Assembly (NCBI GenBank): GCA_039816045.1
Contig: JBCBYB010000011.1
Location: forward strand, 1 to 64,000
Reading direction: 5' to 3'
Length of the DNA stretch: 64,000 bases
Source: Thermohalobaculum sp039816045
GTDB lineage: Bacteria; Pseudomonadota; Alphaproteobacteria; Rhodobacterales; Rhodobacteraceae
Shown piece after piece: positions 49,494 to 61,500 of this stretch. Within the stretch, counting starts at the first letter, position 1. Each line of letters opens with the position of its first letter. The notes beneath the pieces are model-generated. The model was given only the letters and a program-made list of their open reading frames with translations, had not been told where the DNA came from and did not search any database. The translations under genes were made by a program, and so were the position numbers.

Positions 49494-51080
49494 ATGAAAA
49501 AGCTCCTCCTCGGCAGCGCTATGGCGCTTGCGCTCGTCGCCGCACCGGCCAGCGCGAAGACGTTTAAGTGGGCCTTCCAGGGTGATGTTCAGTCCCTCGA
49601 CCCCCACGGTTTGAACGAGACCTTCACCCTCGGTTATCTCGGCAACGTCTATGAGGGCCTGACCCGTTATGACAGCGAGCTTCAGCTGCAGCCGGGCCTC
49701 GCCGAGAGCTGGGAGAACACCGCGCCGAACACCTGGATCTTCAAGCTGCGCCAAGGTGTGACCTTCCACAACGGCAACCCCTTCACCGCCGACGATGTGA
49801 TCTTCTCCTGGCAGCGCTCGCTGACCGAGGGCTCGGACATGAAGGCCTATGGCGCCAAAATCGCCGAGGCGACGAAGATCGACGACCACACTGTCGAGAT
49901 CACCACGCCGAACCCGAACCCGATCCTGCCGCGCGACCTGCAGTTCCTCTACATGATGGACAAGGAGTGGGCCGAGGAGAACGGCGCGACCGAGGCCACC
50001 AGCCCCCAGGCCGGTGACGAGACCGCGACCTTCGCCGCCCAGAATGCGAACGGCACCGGGCCCTTCGTGGTGATCGAGCGCCAGGCGGATGTGAAATCGG
50101 TCTTCGAGCGCAGCGACAGCTATTGGGGCAGCCCCAAGACCAATGTCACGCGCATCGAGTTCACGCCGATCTCCCAGGCCGCGACACGGGTCGCCGCGCT
50201 GATCTCGGGCCAGGTGGACCTCGTCTATCCGGTGCCGGTACAGGACTGGCAGCGGCTCGAGGATGCCGACGGTGTGGAGCCGCTGACCGGCCCCGAGGCG
50301 CGCACAGTCTTCCTCGGCATGGACCAGAGCCGCGACGAGTTGCTCTACTCCAACATCAAGGGCACCAACCCGTTCAAGGACATCCGCGTCCGTCAGGCCT
50401 TCGCGCATGCGATCAGCCTCGATGCGATCAACGATAAGGTGATGCGCGGCGCCGCGACGCCCACTGGCCTGCTGGTCGCGCCGCAGATCAACGGCTTTGC
50501 GCCGGGGCTGAACACGCCCTATGCCTATGACGCCGAGAAAGCCAAGGCGCTGCTCGCCGAGGCTGGCTATCCGGATGGGTTCGAGGTGGGCATGGACTGC
50601 CCGAACAACCGCTACGTGAACGATGAGCGGATCTGCCAGGCGGTTGCCGGCTTCCTTGCCCGCGTCGGCATCAAGGTTGATCTGAACGCCCAGCCGAAGT
50701 CGAAATACTTCGCCAAGGTGCTCGCCCAGAACAACTACGACACCTCGTTCTACCTGCTCGGCTGGACCCCCGGCACCATCGACAGCCACAACCCGCTGAA
50801 CAACCTGCTGTCCTGCCAGGACTCGGATGCGGGCATGGGTCTCTTCAACCTCGGCAACTACTGCAACGAGCGGGTGGTCGAGATCACCAAGCTGGTCGAA
50901 GGCGAGACCGACCCGGCCAAGCGCCAGGCACTGATCGACGAGGGCTTCAAGATCGTCAAGGACGAGTACGGCTACCTCCCGCTGCACCAGCAGCCGCTCT
51001 CCTGGGGCATCCGGACCGGCCTCGACGTCGCCCAGCGTCCGGACAACGTGCTGGACTTCCGCAATGTTGTGATGCCCTGA
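49494..51080 (+). CDS. Peptide/oligopeptide ABC transporter substrate-binding protein (SBP_bac_5)
   Basis: 528 residues with a signal peptide ending SASA-type PASA/KTF near residue 21. KWAFQGDVQSLDPHGLNETF and YEGLTRYDSELQLQPGLAESW open the family-5 fold, followed by WIFKLRQGVTFHNGNPFTADD and VRQAFAHAISLDAI, then LLAEAGYPDGFE. It binds peptides, sugars or opine-like compounds in the periplasm. It leads an operon of two permeases and a fused ATPase, with a terminator-like structure directly after it. Confidence 0.95.
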   Translation: MKKLLLGSAMALALVAAPASAKTFKWAFQGDVQSLDPHGLNETFTLGYLGNVYEGLTRYDSELQLQPGLAESWENTAPNTWIFKLRQGVTFHNGNPFTADDVIFSWQRSLTEGSDMKAYGAKIAEATKIDDHTVEITTPNPNPILPRDLQFLYMMDKEWAEENGATEATSPQAGDETATFAAQNANGTGPFVVIERQADVKSVFERSDSYWGSPKTNVTRIEFTPISQAATRVAALISGQVDLVYPVPVQDWQRLEDADGVEPLTGPEARTVFLGMDQSRDELLYSNIKGTNPFKDIRVRQAFAHAISLDAINDKVMRGAATPTGLLVAPQINGFAPGLNTPYAYDAEKAKALLAEAGYPDGFEVGMDCPNNRYVNDERICQAVAGFLARVGIKVDLNAQPKSKYFAKVLAQNNYDTSFYLLGWTPGTIDSHNPLNNLLSCQDSDAGMGLFNLGNYCNERVVEITKLVEGETDPAKRQALIDEGFKIVKDEYGYLPLHQQPLSWGIRTGLDVAQRPDNVLDFRNVVMP

Positions 51081-51090
51081 GGCAGCCTCC

Positions 51091-51155
51091 GTCCCGGGCC
51101 ACCCCCGGGACCTGATCTCTCACGCGGTCCCGGGTTCGCGCCCGGGACCCTTTTT
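51091..51155 (+). terminator. Tandem hairpins ending in a rho-independent terminator/attenuator
   Basis: A first hairpin GTCCCGGG (51091-51098) pairs with CCCGGGAC (51104-51111). A second GGTCCCGGG (51126-51134) pairs with CCCGGGACC (51141-51149) over a 6-base loop, followed at once by CTTTTT. It lies between binding-protein and permease genes, so it would partly terminate transcription and keep the binding protein in excess. The shared core may also allow the two hairpins to compete. Confidence 0.85.
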
Positions 51156-51166
51156 CGAAGGCGGCC

Positions 51167-52135
51167 ATGGCGCTCTTCATCCTCAAGCGATTGTTGCAGT
51201 CGGTCCTCGTGATGCTCACGGTGGCGCTGATTGCGTTTGCGCTGTTCCGCTTTGTCGGCGACCCGATCAACAACCTGGTCGGGCAGGACACCTCGCTGGC
51301 CGACCGGGAGGCGCTGGCGGAACGTCTCGGGTTGAACGATCCCTTCGTGGTGCAGTTCTGGAATTTCACCCAGAACGCGGTGCAAGGGGATTTCGGCTTC
51401 TCCTATAAGCACCGCAAGCCGGTGACCGAGCTCATTGCCGAGCGCTTCCCGGCAACGCTCGAGCTCTCCATCGTCTCGGCGATCCTGGCGCTGGCCATCG
51501 GCATCCCGATGGGCATTTACACGGCCCTGAAACGGCGCGGGCTGATCTCCCGGGCCTTCATGACCCTGTCGCTGCTCGGGGTTTCGCTGCCGACCTTCCT
51601 GATCGGGATCCTGCTGATCCTGTTCTTCGGGGTGCAGTTGCGCTGGCTGCCGGCCTTTGGACGCGGCGAGGTGGTGGATCTCGGCGGCTGGACTACGGGG
51701 CTGCTGACGGGCTCGGGGCTGAAGTCGATCATCCTGCCGGCGATCACGCTCGCGGTCTTCCAGATGACGCTGATCGTGCGCCTTGTGCGGGCGGAGATGC
51801 TGGAGGTTCTGCGCACCGACTATGTCCGTTTTGCCAAAGCGCGCGGGTTGCCCTCACGGCTGGTGAACTTCCGCATCGCGCTGAAAAACACGTTGGTGCC
51901 GGTGATTACCATCATCGGGCTGCAGGTCGGCTCGCTGATCGCGTTTGCCATCATCACTGAGAGCGTCTTCCAGTGGCCGGGGATGGGGCTGCTCTTCATC
52001 CAGGCGGTGATGGAGGTCGATATCCCCGTGATGGCGGCGTATCTGATGCTGATCGCCTTTGTGTTCGTCGTGATCAATCTGGTGGTCGACATCCTTTATG
52101 TGGTGGTCGATCCGCGGCTGAGGGTGCAGTCATGA
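51167..52135 (+). CDS. dppB: Peptide ABC transporter permease, DppB/OppB type
   Basis: 322 residues. The N-terminus FILKRLLQSVLVMLTVALIAF is the DppB start, with six helices expected. LRTDYVRFAKARGLPSRLVNFRIALKNTL is the EAA loop that contacts the ATPase, and FAIITESVFQWPGMG the closing segment. It pairs with the DppC permease next to it; its stop overlaps that start by 4 bases. Confidence 0.94.
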   Translation: MALFILKRLLQSVLVMLTVALIAFALFRFVGDPINNLVGQDTSLADREALAERLGLNDPFVVQFWNFTQNAVQGDFGFSYKHRKPVTELIAERFPATLELSIVSAILALAIGIPMGIYTALKRRGLISRAFMTLSLLGVSLPTFLIGILLILFFGVQLRWLPAFGRGEVVDLGGWTTGLLTGSGLKSIILPAITLAVFQMTLIVRLVRAEMLEVLRTDYVRFAKARGLPSRLVNFRIALKNTLVPVITIIGLQVGSLIAFAIITESVFQWPGMGLLFIQAVMEVDIPVMAAYLMLIAFVFVVINLVVDILYVVVDPRLRVQS

Positions 52136-53063
52136 GCGCTCCCCAAACCGGACCCACGACCGCAGCCGGACGCTTCTTCGACAGCGATCTCTGGCACAGC
52201 TTCATCCGCTCGCCTCTGGCGATGATAGCCGCCGTGATGACGGTCGTGATGGTGGGCGGCGCGGTGTTTGCTCCGCTGATCGCGCCGTTCGATCCGTTCG
52301 ACCTCTCGCAAGTCGACCTGCTCGACAGCCTGTTGCCGCCGTCCTGGGAGCCGGGGGGCGATCCGAAATACCTCCTCGGCACCGACGATCAGGGGCGTGA
52401 CGTCTACTCCACCATCCTCTACGGCGCGCGGATCTCACTGGCCGTCGGGTTCTTCTCGGTGATCCTGGCGATGGTGCTGGGGGTGCTGGTGGGGCTCATC
52501 GCGGGCTATGCGGGCGGCTGGGTCGACACGGTGCTGATGCGCATTGCGGATGTGCAGCTCTCCTTCCCCGCCATCCTGATCGCGCTCCTGATCGACGGCG
52601 TGGCCCGCGGGATCCTGCCGCGCGAGAGCCACGACCAACTCGCCATCTATGTGCTGGTCCTGGCGATCGGGCTCTCGTTCTGGGTGCAGTATGCACGCAC
52701 CGTGCGCGGCTCCGTGATGGTCGAGCGCGCGAAGGAATATGTCCAGGCCGCCCAGGTCATCGGCCTGCCGAACGCGCTCATCCTCTGGCGCCATGTTCTG
52801 CCGAATGTGATGGGGCCGGTGCTGGTGATAGCGACGATCCAACTGGCACTCGCCGTCATCACCGAGGCGACGCTCTCCTTCCTCGGCGTCGGTGTGCCCC
52901 CGACCTCGCCCTCGCTCGGCACGCTGATCCGGATCGGGAACGACTTCCTCTTCGCGGGTGAGTGGTGGATCACGATCTTCCCCGGCATCGCGCTGGTGGT
53001 TCTGGTGCTGGCGGTCAACCTGCTCGGCGACTGGCTCCGCGACGCGCTCAATCCAAAGCTCCG

Positions 53064-53067
<4 letters not shown>
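52132..53067 (+). CDS. dppC: Peptide ABC transporter permease, DppC/OppC type
   Basis: 311 residues. The first helix SPLAMIAAVMTVVMVGGAVF is followed by LLGTDDQGRDVYSTILYGARISL, typical of DppC. The EAA segment is ERAKEYVQAAQVIGLPNALIL with RHVLPNVMGPVL. It overlaps the ATPase gene by 4 bases. About six membrane helices. Confidence 0.94.
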
Positions 53068-54764
<1,697 letters not shown>

Positions 54765-54780
54765 GGGCCCGGCCTGACCG

Positions 54781-55389
54781 CTAGCGCGCGGCGATCGTCC
54801 CAGCAGCCCCGACCATCGCGCCAGCCGCGGTCCGGTTGAGCCAGCGCTGGCCGTTCGGCGTTGCGACCACCGCACGGGCACGATCCGCAGCGGCGGCATA
54901 GGCCGCCAACACACCGCCCCAGACCATGACGATCACCGCCACAAACTCCAGCGCTGCGGAGGGCGCGAGCACCGAGACATCCATGACGGACGGCAGAAGC
55001 GCCACATAGAACCCCACCGCTTTGGGGTTGCCGAGAGGCAGCACGGTGCCGAGGGCGAAGAGCCGCCGCCCTTCTCCCTTTGGCGCGGTCTCAGAGATCT
55101 CCACCGGCTCGGCCGTCCACAGGGTATAGGCAAGATAGAGGAGATAGGCGACGCCGGCCCATCTCACCAAGGCAAAGAGAGGCCCCATCGCGGCGGCCAG
55201 CGCCGCCAACCCCGCCACTGCGAGGGCGAAGAGAAACAGATCTCCCACCACCAACCCCGCGATGAAAGGCAACGTGCGGCGGAGCCCCGTGCTCGCCCCC
55301 TTGGCCATGACAGCGGCGACCGCCGGCCCGGGAGAGACGCTGTCGAGCAAGAAGATCAGGGCGAAAGCGAAGAGCGGATCGACGGGCAT
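54781..55389 (-). CDS. LysE family amino-acid exporter (second)
   Basis: 202 residues from ATG 55389. The N-terminal SPGPAVAAVMAKGASTGLRR has the classic PGP motif. FIAGLVVGDLFLFALAVAG and LGTVLPLGNPKAVGFYVALLP, with the NPK motif, follow. Five or six membrane helices. Unlike the exporter at 5268, both motifs are intact. It is convergent with the peptide ABC operon with 16 bases between. Confidence 0.9.
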   Translation of the reverse strand: MPVDPLFAFALIFLLDSVSPGPAVAAVMAKGASTGLRRTLPFIAGLVVGDLFLFALAVAGLAALAAAMGPLFALVRWAGVAYLLYLAYTLWTAEPVEISETAPKGEGRRLFALGTVLPLGNPKAVGFYVALLPSVMDVSVLAPSAALEFVAVIVMVWGGVLAAYAAAADRARAVVATPNGQRWLNRTAAGAMVGAAGTIAAR

Positions 55390-55449
55390 AGGGCGTCTCC
55401 CTTTGAGGTCTCGCAACCCTATGACATCGTCGACCGGGCGCCACCCCTC

Positions 55450-55485
55450 AAAACGGCACCGGGCCGCAAAATGGCGGCCCGGTCA
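55450..55485 (-). terminator. Rho-independent terminator of the giant gene
   Basis: ACCGGGCCGC (55458-55467) pairs with GCGGCCCGGT (55474-55483) over a 6-base loop. Read on the minus strand the stem is followed by GCCGTTTTG, a short T-run. It begins 27 bases after the giant gene's stop, so it fits as that gene's terminator. Confidence 0.75.
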
Positions 55486-55509
55486 CGTGTTCAGATTGTG
55501 CAGGGCAGC

Positions 55510-58500
55510 CTACGAGATCAGATCCTCGGTGAACTGGAACTGCACCGAGCCCGAGGTCAGATCGAAGCTTTGGATCACCGTCTCATCCGGCTGATCGATG
55601 ACACCCGACCCGTCGCGGTCGACGCCGATGACCGCCTCGAGCCCTGCCGCCCCGGCCGGCACGTCCAGCGAGACCGGCGCGAGCGTGAGCCCTTCCGACC
55701 CGACGCTGACCGCCGGATCGGTGATGTCGATCAGATCCTCCATCGGCGTGCCTACGGCATCGACCGCGCGTATGGTGAAGTCGAGGATCGGGCCCGCGTC
55801 CACCACGCCGGGATCGCCATCGGCGATCAGGTCGCGCAGGCCGAACGGCGCCATGTCGAAGACCTGCACGCCATCAGGCTGCAGCTCGTCGAGGATGGCC
55901 CCTTTTTCGAAGAACAGGTTGCTGTCGATGATGAGAATATCCTGGTTGTTGTCGAGGCTGTCGATGAAGACGATGTCGAGGTCGGTCTTGGTGCCGTCGA
56001 TCTCGAATTGGTCGTGGCCGCCCTCGCCGGGCAAGAGCACATCCGTGATGGGCGGCGCGCCCGCCGAGAGATCGGCCGGGTCGATGGTGGCCGTGGTCAG
56101 CGAGGCATAGTCCGTCGGGTCGAACAGGAAGGCGGTCGCCGGATCGCTGCCGTCGCCGGGCTCATAGATCAGGCTCGGGTCCACGGTGTTGTAGGGCAGG
56201 CTGCCGACAATCGCCTGGATCTCGGCGGTTGAGAGCGCGTTGTTCAGGACAAAGATCTCGGTCCCAAAATCGGGCGTGTTGATCTCGATGATCCCGCTCT
56301 GCTGGTCGAAGAAGGTCACGCCGACAGCGCGCTGGTTGAAGACGAGTTGGTTGAAGTCGACCGTTGGGAAGACCACGGCACCCGTGTCCGCATCCACGAC
56401 GGTGCCCGTGCCGTCGGCGAGGATCGTGCCGATCTCCAAGGTCTGTCCTGGGGCCGCAGCACCGTCGAGCACGGCCGAGAGGTCCACCGGGTCGCGGTGG
56501 AAGAAGGCCCCTTCGATCTTCACGCCCACCTGGCGCCCGCCGATTTCGACGATGTTGTCCACATCGCCCGAGACCTGGAAGGCAAAGAGACCCGGCGTGA
56601 TCGCCCCTTCCTGGCTGCCGAGCTGCGGGCCCGGCTGCGAGACGATACCAAGGCGGCCCTCCACCACCTTGTCGCCGGTGTTGTCGCCGAATTCGGGGAC
56701 GTTGTTGTTGAGCGTCTCGGAATAGCCGGTGCTCGCGGTCATCAGGATTGTCTGGTTGGTGTCCTTGCCCGCACCGGCGAGATAGTCGGCCGCATCCGAC
56801 AGCGCCTCGCCAATGCTGATGGTGTCGGAGAACCCCCCGCCCACATCGAAGACATCCGCGAACAGCCCCGAGGCGCCGAGATCCGACGCGGCCGCCGCTG
56901 CGATGGCCGCCGCGGTAAGCGGAGCGCCCGTCGTGTCCTCGTCGACGACCCGGTTGCGGCTCGGGTCGCCCGTGTCGCGGCTGTTGGTGAAGACGACGAT
57001 CTCCTGGTCACCGCGGCCTTCGTTGGTGAGTTGCACGGCGAGGTCCGCCAGGCTCTCAAGCGCCGCGTCCACCTCGGTGCCGATGGCGCCCGAGCCGTTG
57101 TTGTCCGCGGTGCCGAAGCCCTCGGTGTTGGTGGCAGCCGAGGAGACGTCGATGATCACGGCGATGGCCTGGGTCTCCAGCGTCTGGCCAATCACCTCGC
57201 CGGAGATTTGGATCTGGTCGCTCACAAGGCCGGCGTCGATATCGGTGCGGTCCTCGCCGATGCCCAGCACGATGTCGCCCGAGAGGCCGGTCGCGTCCAC
57301 ATCGCTGTCCAGCGCGGTATCGGTGCCCTGGCCGCCCAGGGTGAAGTCGAAACCGGGCTGGGAGATCACCTGGATCCGATAGGTGCCGTCGGTGAGCCCG
57401 TCGAAGCCGTAGAGGCCATCGGCATCGGTCACAGTCGTCATGCCGGTCGCAACGAACGCGCCCGAGAGGTCCTGGGCCAGCAGCTCGACCGCAACGCCGG
57501 CAGCGCCCTGCTCGCCCGCATCCTGAACCCCGTCACGATCCGTGTCGAACCAGACGCGGTCACCGATTGAGCTCTCCGTCAGCCGGACAAGGCCTGCGTC
57601 TTGGGTGAGATCTACCTCGCCCCGATCGAGGGTGATGGCGGTCACAACCCCGGTCTGGCCCGAGACAGCGGCCAAGGGCACATCGCTGTCGGTCTCATCC
57701 GTTGCCGCGGCCGCATTGCCTTGGGTGAAGCCATAGCCCGTGGGCGCGGTGAACTCGAGCTCATAGGTGCCGAAGGCGAGCCCGCCAAAGCTGTAGAGCC
57801 CATCCTCTGCGCCGTTCGATGCGGTCGTGGCGGTGCCGACCAGCGTGCGCCCGCCAGCGTCGAGACTGTAGAGCGCGACCAGCACCCCGTTCAGCCCAGC
57901 CTCGCCCGCGTCCTGCACCCCATCGCCGTCGGTATCCAGCCAGACCCGATCGCCGATCACACCGGTGAGCGGATCGTCCGGGATCAGGCCCACATCCACG
58001 TTCGGATTGACCTCCCCGAGAGCGAGCGAGACCGAAGCCGACCCGGTCGCGTCGACATCGCTGTCGATCTCCTCATCAACCGTGCCGGGGTTGGTGTCGG
58101 TCTGATCGGCGGGCGAAAAGGTATAGCCCGTCTGCGCGGCCACCTGGACACGGTAGTCGCCCGCGGTCAGCCCGTCGAAGGTGTAGAACCCAGCCGGCGT
58201 GTCGATCCCGCCCGACGAGGTGACGGTCGAGGCGACCAGCGTCTCTATCCCGTCCACCAGTTGGTAGAGGTCGATGGCGACGCCGCCGAGCCCCTCCTCC
58301 AGCGTCCCATCGGCCCGCAGGTCCCGCAGCCCGTTGCCGTTCTCATCGACGAACACGAAATCTCCGATGGAGGACTGCGTGATCCCGGCATCCACGTCTT
58401 TGGTCTCGCCCGCCGCCAGGGTGACCGTCACACGGCCTTCCTGGTCCACATCGCTGTCAATGCCGTCGAAGGCATCCTCGCCCACATCCTGAAGCGTGAA

Positions 58501-61500
58501 TTCGGTCCCGGCGAGCGGGTTGCTGACCCGCACCTCATAGGTATCCGCCACAAGACCGGTGAACAGATAGGCGCCCTCGGCATCGGTCGTGGTGGTCGCG
58601 ATGGGTGTCGAAGGATCGGCGGCGGAGAAGAGCTCGACCGTGACCGCACCGATGGTTGCGTCGGTCTCGTCGAACTTGCCGACCTCGCCGGTGAAGTCCT
58701 CGAAGACAGAGCCCGATATGGTGCCGCCGAGCAGGCCTGCGTCGATATCCGTGCGGCTCTCACCAACACCCAGCACAATGTCCCGGCTGAGGCCCGTCGC
58801 GTCCACATCGCTGTCATCGGGGGCTGTGCCCGCACCCTGGGTGGTGAAGGCGAAGTCGTCCTGATCCACCAGGATCCGGTAGGTACCGCTGACCAGATCG
58901 TCGAAGCCGTAGAGACCGTCTGCGCCGGTCACAGCCGTGCGACCGGTGCTCACGAAATCGGCGCCATCGAAGCGGAAGAGCTCCACCGTGATGCCATCGG
59001 CTGCGACATCCTCCGGCCCCTGCAGCCCGTCGCCGTCGAGATCGAAGAACACGAAATCTCCGATGGCGCCGGACGTATAGCCCGCATCCACCGTCTCATC
59101 GCTGCCCATGGTGACCGTGACGGTGGCCTGCCCGTCGGCATCGACATCGCTGTCGGTCGCGTCGTCGCCCTGGTCCTGGAGCGTGAACTCTTCGGTCTCC
59201 GGGTCGGTTTCCCCGAACGAGACTGTGTAGGTGCCGTCGGTCAGCTCGGTGAAGCTGTATGCGCCCATGTCGTCGGTGGTGGTGGTCTCGACCACCGCGC
59301 CTGTGTCGTCGATCAGCGTCACGGTGACACCGGTCTTCAGCGGCTCGTCCCCGTCGCGCTGGCCGTCGCCGTCCGTGTCGTCGAAGGCGATGCCGGAGAT
59401 CGTGCCGGTGGGCGCGGCGTCCGCCTCGCCGACGACGGTGATCGTCGCCGTCGCGTCCACCAGGATCGGCGGGAGCGCGCCCGAGAACACCAGGCTATCG
59501 ACCGCCCCCGACCCTTCGAGCGTGATGGTCATCTTGACCACGCCCTCGGTGCTCGGCGTGCCGTCGGCGGAGATCAGCGAGCCGTCGGTGAAGGCATCGG
59601 CAAAACTGAGCAGCGCTGTGCCGCCGTCGGTTGTGGTCGGGCCGCGGAGCACGGTGGTCGTGCCGTCGGCATACTCGAGCGTGACCACGGGGGCCGGCTC
59701 CTCGGTATCGACGAGCAGGATGCTCTCCACCGTCTTCGGCCCGTCGAAGATGAACTCGATGGTGCCGCCATGGGCCTCGTCATCAGGATCGGTCTGGTCG
59801 AGATCCTCCGAGATGATCACGACAGCCCCTTGGCCGACGTTCAAATCGCCGTCTCCGCCGGTGGTGTAGGACGGATCGGAGTTGAACAGCATCGCGCGGT
59901 TCTCGAAGCCCGCAGCGTCCGGGTTCTCGCCGTCGCGCCAGGCGCGGATCATCGAGAGACCTTCGACGGCAAACTGGTCGCTCAGCAGCACGCCGCCGCC
60001 GTCGATGGCGGGGCCGTTCAGCAGCGCGTCAAAGTCGATGGTCTGGGCGCCGAGGCTCGCGGCCGCTGCGGGGGGGGCACCGTCGGTCACGCTGTAGCTG
60101 AGGCTGAAGCTGACCGTCTCGCCGGCATCGAGCGCCTCGAAATCGGTGGTCTCGAAGCTGAGCGTGCCGTCTGCGTTGAGGGTCAGCACACCGGTATAGG
60201 TGTCGGTGCCGTTGGAGAGCGTGACCGTCACCGCCTGACCCACCACCGGAGGGCCGTCGAGCGTCGCGACATAGCCGTCGCCGTCCGCGTCCTCCAGCAC
60301 GGTATAGCCGACCACGGACATGGTCGCCGGGTCGATGCTGTCCGCCAAGCCCCCGCTGAAGGAGAGCGGGCCGTCGGCCGCCTCGATCACGCGCGCCAGC
60401 AGATCGCCCTCGACCACGTTGGCAGCCGTGAGATCCTCGCTCTCCAAGATGCCGTAGCTGTCGTTCTGCGGGTCGATCACGATGGGCGGTGTGTCGATGC
60501 CGAGCCCGTCCACCGTCAGGGTCACGGTCGCGGTGCTCGTGTCGGCCGCGCTGATGACCAGGTTGTCGATGGCCGCCGAGCCGATGATCTCCAGCGTCAT
60601 GGCGGTCACGTTCTGGAGCCCGGTGCTGCCGCCGAAGACCTGGGTCAGCGCCTCGGTGTCGCCGGTGACCAGCGCCGAGATCCGCATCTCCGTGCCGTCC
60701 GCCATCTCGAAGACCCAGACCGGCGCGGTGCCGTTGCGCTCCTCCGTATCGATCATGTCCACGCTGTAGACTGTGGTTGGGCCGGTGAACTCGACCCGCA
60801 TGGTGCCGCCCTGGGCGTTGTCGTCGGGATCGGTGTTGGAGTCGTTGTCCTCCTGGATGATCAGGACGTTGGAGAGCACGCCATCGACACCAGCCTGCAG
60901 GTCATTGTCCCGCCCGGGCAGGCGCGAATCATAGAGCCGTGCGGCGTTCTCGGCATCGGCGTCGCCGAGGTCCTGGCGCCGCGTCGCGGTGATCGAGGCG
61001 ATCCCGGGCAGATCAACCCCATCGAGAAACGTGCCGCCCGAAAACTGCTCGAAATCGATGACCTGCTGGGCCGCGCCATCGCCCGAACTGATGGTGTAGT
61101 CGAAGCTGCCGCTGACCTGATCGCCGCCGACCAGGGTCTCTGCCGCCCCGGCATCGGGCACAAAGCTGAGATTGCCCGCCGCATCCACCGTGGCGGTCCC
61201 GGTGATCGCGAGGCCATCCGCCCCGGTTAGGCTGATCTGGAAGCTCTGCCCCGGCAGGAACGTCTGACCGTTCGCGGTGATGCCCGTGACCGTGATCGCG
61301 TCGCCTTCGGGGTCGCTGTCGACCCGGCCGGTGAGCGGATCGGCATCGGTGAGGACATTGCCCGCGACCGCCCCATCCTCGAGGATCTGATAGGCGTTGT
61401 CCTCCGCCGTCGGGCCGAGATTGAGCGCGGCCACCCCGGCCGTGCCGTCCTCTGCCGCAGGGGCCGCGGTCGAGAGCTGCTCCGTGACGCTCGCCAACAA

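Noticed and set aside
57200..59420. Regular repeats that could suggest a CRISPR array or tandem DNA repeat
   Set aside because: The repeats are SdrD-type protein domains of about 120 residues with diverged DNA, not short identical repeats with unique spacers.
57601..61230. 1,209-codon open frame on the plus strand inside the giant gene
   Set aside because: It is antisense to the SdrD repeats, has His/Arg-rich composition typical of mirror frames in GC-rich genes, and shows no domain.
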